NCBI GenBank assembly: GCA_021799315.1
Contig: JAJZAR010000090.1
Location: forward strand, 1 to 5,750
Reading direction: 5' to 3'
DNA from: Thermoplasmata archaeon
Lineage (GTDB): Archaea; Thermoplasmatota; Thermoplasmata; Thermoplasmatales; Thermoplasmataceae
DNA: 5,750 bases
Every line of letters begins with the position of its first letter. Position 1 is the stretch's first letter. The notes below the pieces were generated by a model. That model made no database searches and was not told where the DNA came from. It saw only the letters and a program-made list of their open reading frames with translations. Shown one piece after another: positions 5,059 through 5,750 of the stretch. The position numbers were made by a program, and so were the translations under genes.

Positions 5059-5068
5059 GTTTATATCC
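5059..5068 (+). promoter_or_regulatory. TATA-like box of the IS630 transposase gene
   Basis: GTTTATATCC is centred about 26 bases before the ATG at 5089, the distance expected between an archaeal TATA box and the transcription start. The transcript would then be leaderless, starting at or next to the ATG. No ribosome binding site is seen. Confidence 0.45.
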
Positions 5069-5088
5069 AATTTGCGTCGACAGTTATT

Positions 5089-5529
5089 ATGTCTGCCGGG
5101 AAGTCCAGACACGGATCCAGTGATAAATCGGAGATTCGTGAATGGAAAATGGAACAGGGTTTTGAAATGCTGAAGAAAGGCATGAAGAAGTCCGTTATAT
5201 CAAAAAGACTCGGGGTGAACCGAAAGACAGTATACAACTGGTCAGTCAAACTGGAACAGAGTGGAGACTGGCATGACAGGAAACAGGCAGGTTCTAAGAG
5301 CAAGTTGACAAAGGATCAGAAAGAGAAGCTTAAGAAAATAATAGACTGCGGTCCAAGGTCATACGGCTATGATACTGATCTGTGGACACTGAAGAGAATA
5401 TCTGAAGTCATATCAAGGGAATTCAATGTGAGTTACAACACGACACACGTCTGGAGAGTGCTGAAGAACCTGGGTTATTCAGCACAGATCCCGGTTGCGG
5501 TTGCCATGGAGAAGATCCCGGATACGTGA
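5089..5529 (+). CDS. IS630-family transposase, N-terminal (DNA-binding) part
   Basis: 146 residues from ATG to TGA. Residues 33-58 (KKSVISKRLGVNRKTVYNWS, then VKLEQS) form a helix-turn-helix. Residues 73-131 (LTKDQKEKLKKII, then the segment from GYDTDLWTLKRISEVI to VWRVLKNLGYS) are the second winged-helix type domain that precedes the catalytic core in IS630/Tc1-mariner-like proteins. It would bind the element's ends. The frame ends at EKIPDT, while the -1 frame from about 5514 carries the expected continuation DPGYVKEWLEKNYPE. Restoring one G after AAG near 5513 gives EKDPGYVKEW, a typical linker. So this is either a gene broken by a one-base loss or a two-frame transposase that uses -1 frameshifting. 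A TATA box stands 26 bases upstream. Confidence 0.85.
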   Translation: MSAGKSRHGSSDKSEIREWKMEQGFEMLKKGMKKSVISKRLGVNRKTVYNWSVKLEQSGDWHDRKQAGSKSKLTKDQKEKLKKIIDCGPRSYGYDTDLWTLKRISEVISREFNVSYNTTHVWRVLKNLGYSAQIPVAVAMEKIPDT

Positions 5530-5750
5530 AGGAATGGCTTGAAAAGAACTATCCGGAATGTGTGAAGGAGGCGAAGGAGAAGAATGCGACCATTCTGTTC
5601 CGGGATGAATCGGGAGTGCAGAGCAGGCCCAACGTGAGGAGGACATGGTCTCCCAGGGGCAGGAGACCGGCCATAAGGGTGAGGGAGAAGAGGGATAAGA
5701 TATCCATATCCTCTGCAGTATCTGCGGATGGCGACCTGTATTTCGCCATA
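5514..5750 (+). CDS. IS630-family transposase, catalytic part, runs off the right edge
   Basis: In the -1 frame relative to the N-terminal part, with no obvious own start (an in-frame GTG lies at 5526). It reads DPGYVKEWLEKNYPECVKEA, then ATILFRDESGVQSRPNVRRT and WSPRGRRPAIRV. ILFRDESG holds the first catalytic aspartate of the DDE triad, and 'R.TW.P.G..P' is the well-conserved IS630 block after it. The last residues, ISISSAVSADGDLYFAI, fit the strand that follows. The second aspartate and the glutamate should lie beyond 5750. This frame is open upstream across at least 5451-5513 with no stop, so a -1 ribosomal shift inside the overlap is physically possible. Confidence 0.8.

Larger units (their letters stand above)
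5011..5750 (+). mobile_element. IS630-family element, left part (right end outside window)
   Basis: Contains the N-terminal and early catalytic part of an IS630-type transposase and continues past 5750. The left end cannot be fixed because the partner inverted repeat lies outside the window. The point where the third tandem repeat stops matching, near a TA at 5007-5008, is a reasonable estimate, since IS630 elements insert at TA and duplicate it. Stretches near 5030-5060 (AT-rich) could also be the boundary. Confidence 0.5.

Noticed and set aside
1..5750. tRNA or rRNA genes
   Set aside because: I saw no cloverleaf with a GGTTCRA-type arm and no rRNA-like segment.

Overview
The window reads as a stretch of accessory DNA from an archaeon, most likely of the Thermoplasmata (acidophiles such as Thermoplasma, Ferroplasma and their relatives). 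This is inference, not proof. It rests on TATA-like boxes placed about 20 to 30 bases ahead of start codons, with little sign of ribosome binding sites, on a DUF5678 gene next to a retropepsin-like gene, on an archaeal-looking AbrB-type regulator, and on the look of the transposases. Most genes here are broken or are mobile elements.

Left edge (1 to about 280, minus strand): two overlapping reading frames of unknown function. One lacks its N-terminus and the other runs off the window. They abut a truncated DNA methyltransferase gene on the plus strand (about 279 to 1995). That gene has lost its 5' part, including the region where the SAM-binding motif I would lie. It is further split by two one-base frameshifts, near 495-508 and 1649-1655. 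The NPPF catalytic motif and the rest of the C-terminal half are still readable.

Middle (2097 to 2792, minus strand): an intact two-gene unit, a 77-residue DUF5678-type protein followed after 6 bases by a 151-residue retropepsin-like aspartic protease. These are the only clearly intact non-transposon genes. Upstream of them (2947 to about 3135, minus strand) lies a decayed AbrB-family regulator with an in-frame TAA.

3131 to 4661: a complete insertion sequence of the IS4 superfamily, 1517 bp long (3138-4654). It has 27/28-bp terminal inverted repeats, a 7-bp target duplication (TTCAAAA) and one intact 467-residue DDE transposase on the minus strand. It inserted just upstream of the AbrB remnant and cut it off from a TATA-like sequence that now lies at 4661-4670.

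4662 to 5088: no convincing gene. It holds degenerate tandem repeats of about 119 bp, two nearly full copies and part of a third. Each full copy carries a pair of 11-bp sites 26 bp apart. 5089 to the end: the start of an IS630-family element, whose transposase is split by a -1 frameshift around 5490-5528 and continues beyond the window.

Overall the picture is a graveyard of a restriction-modification or other defence locus and a small regulator, invaded by two insertion sequences, with the DUF5678/retropepsin pair as the surviving cargo. Three separate frameshifts here all look like the loss of a single base. Sequencing or assembly error is therefore a serious alternative to true decay for the point lesions, but not for the 5' truncation.
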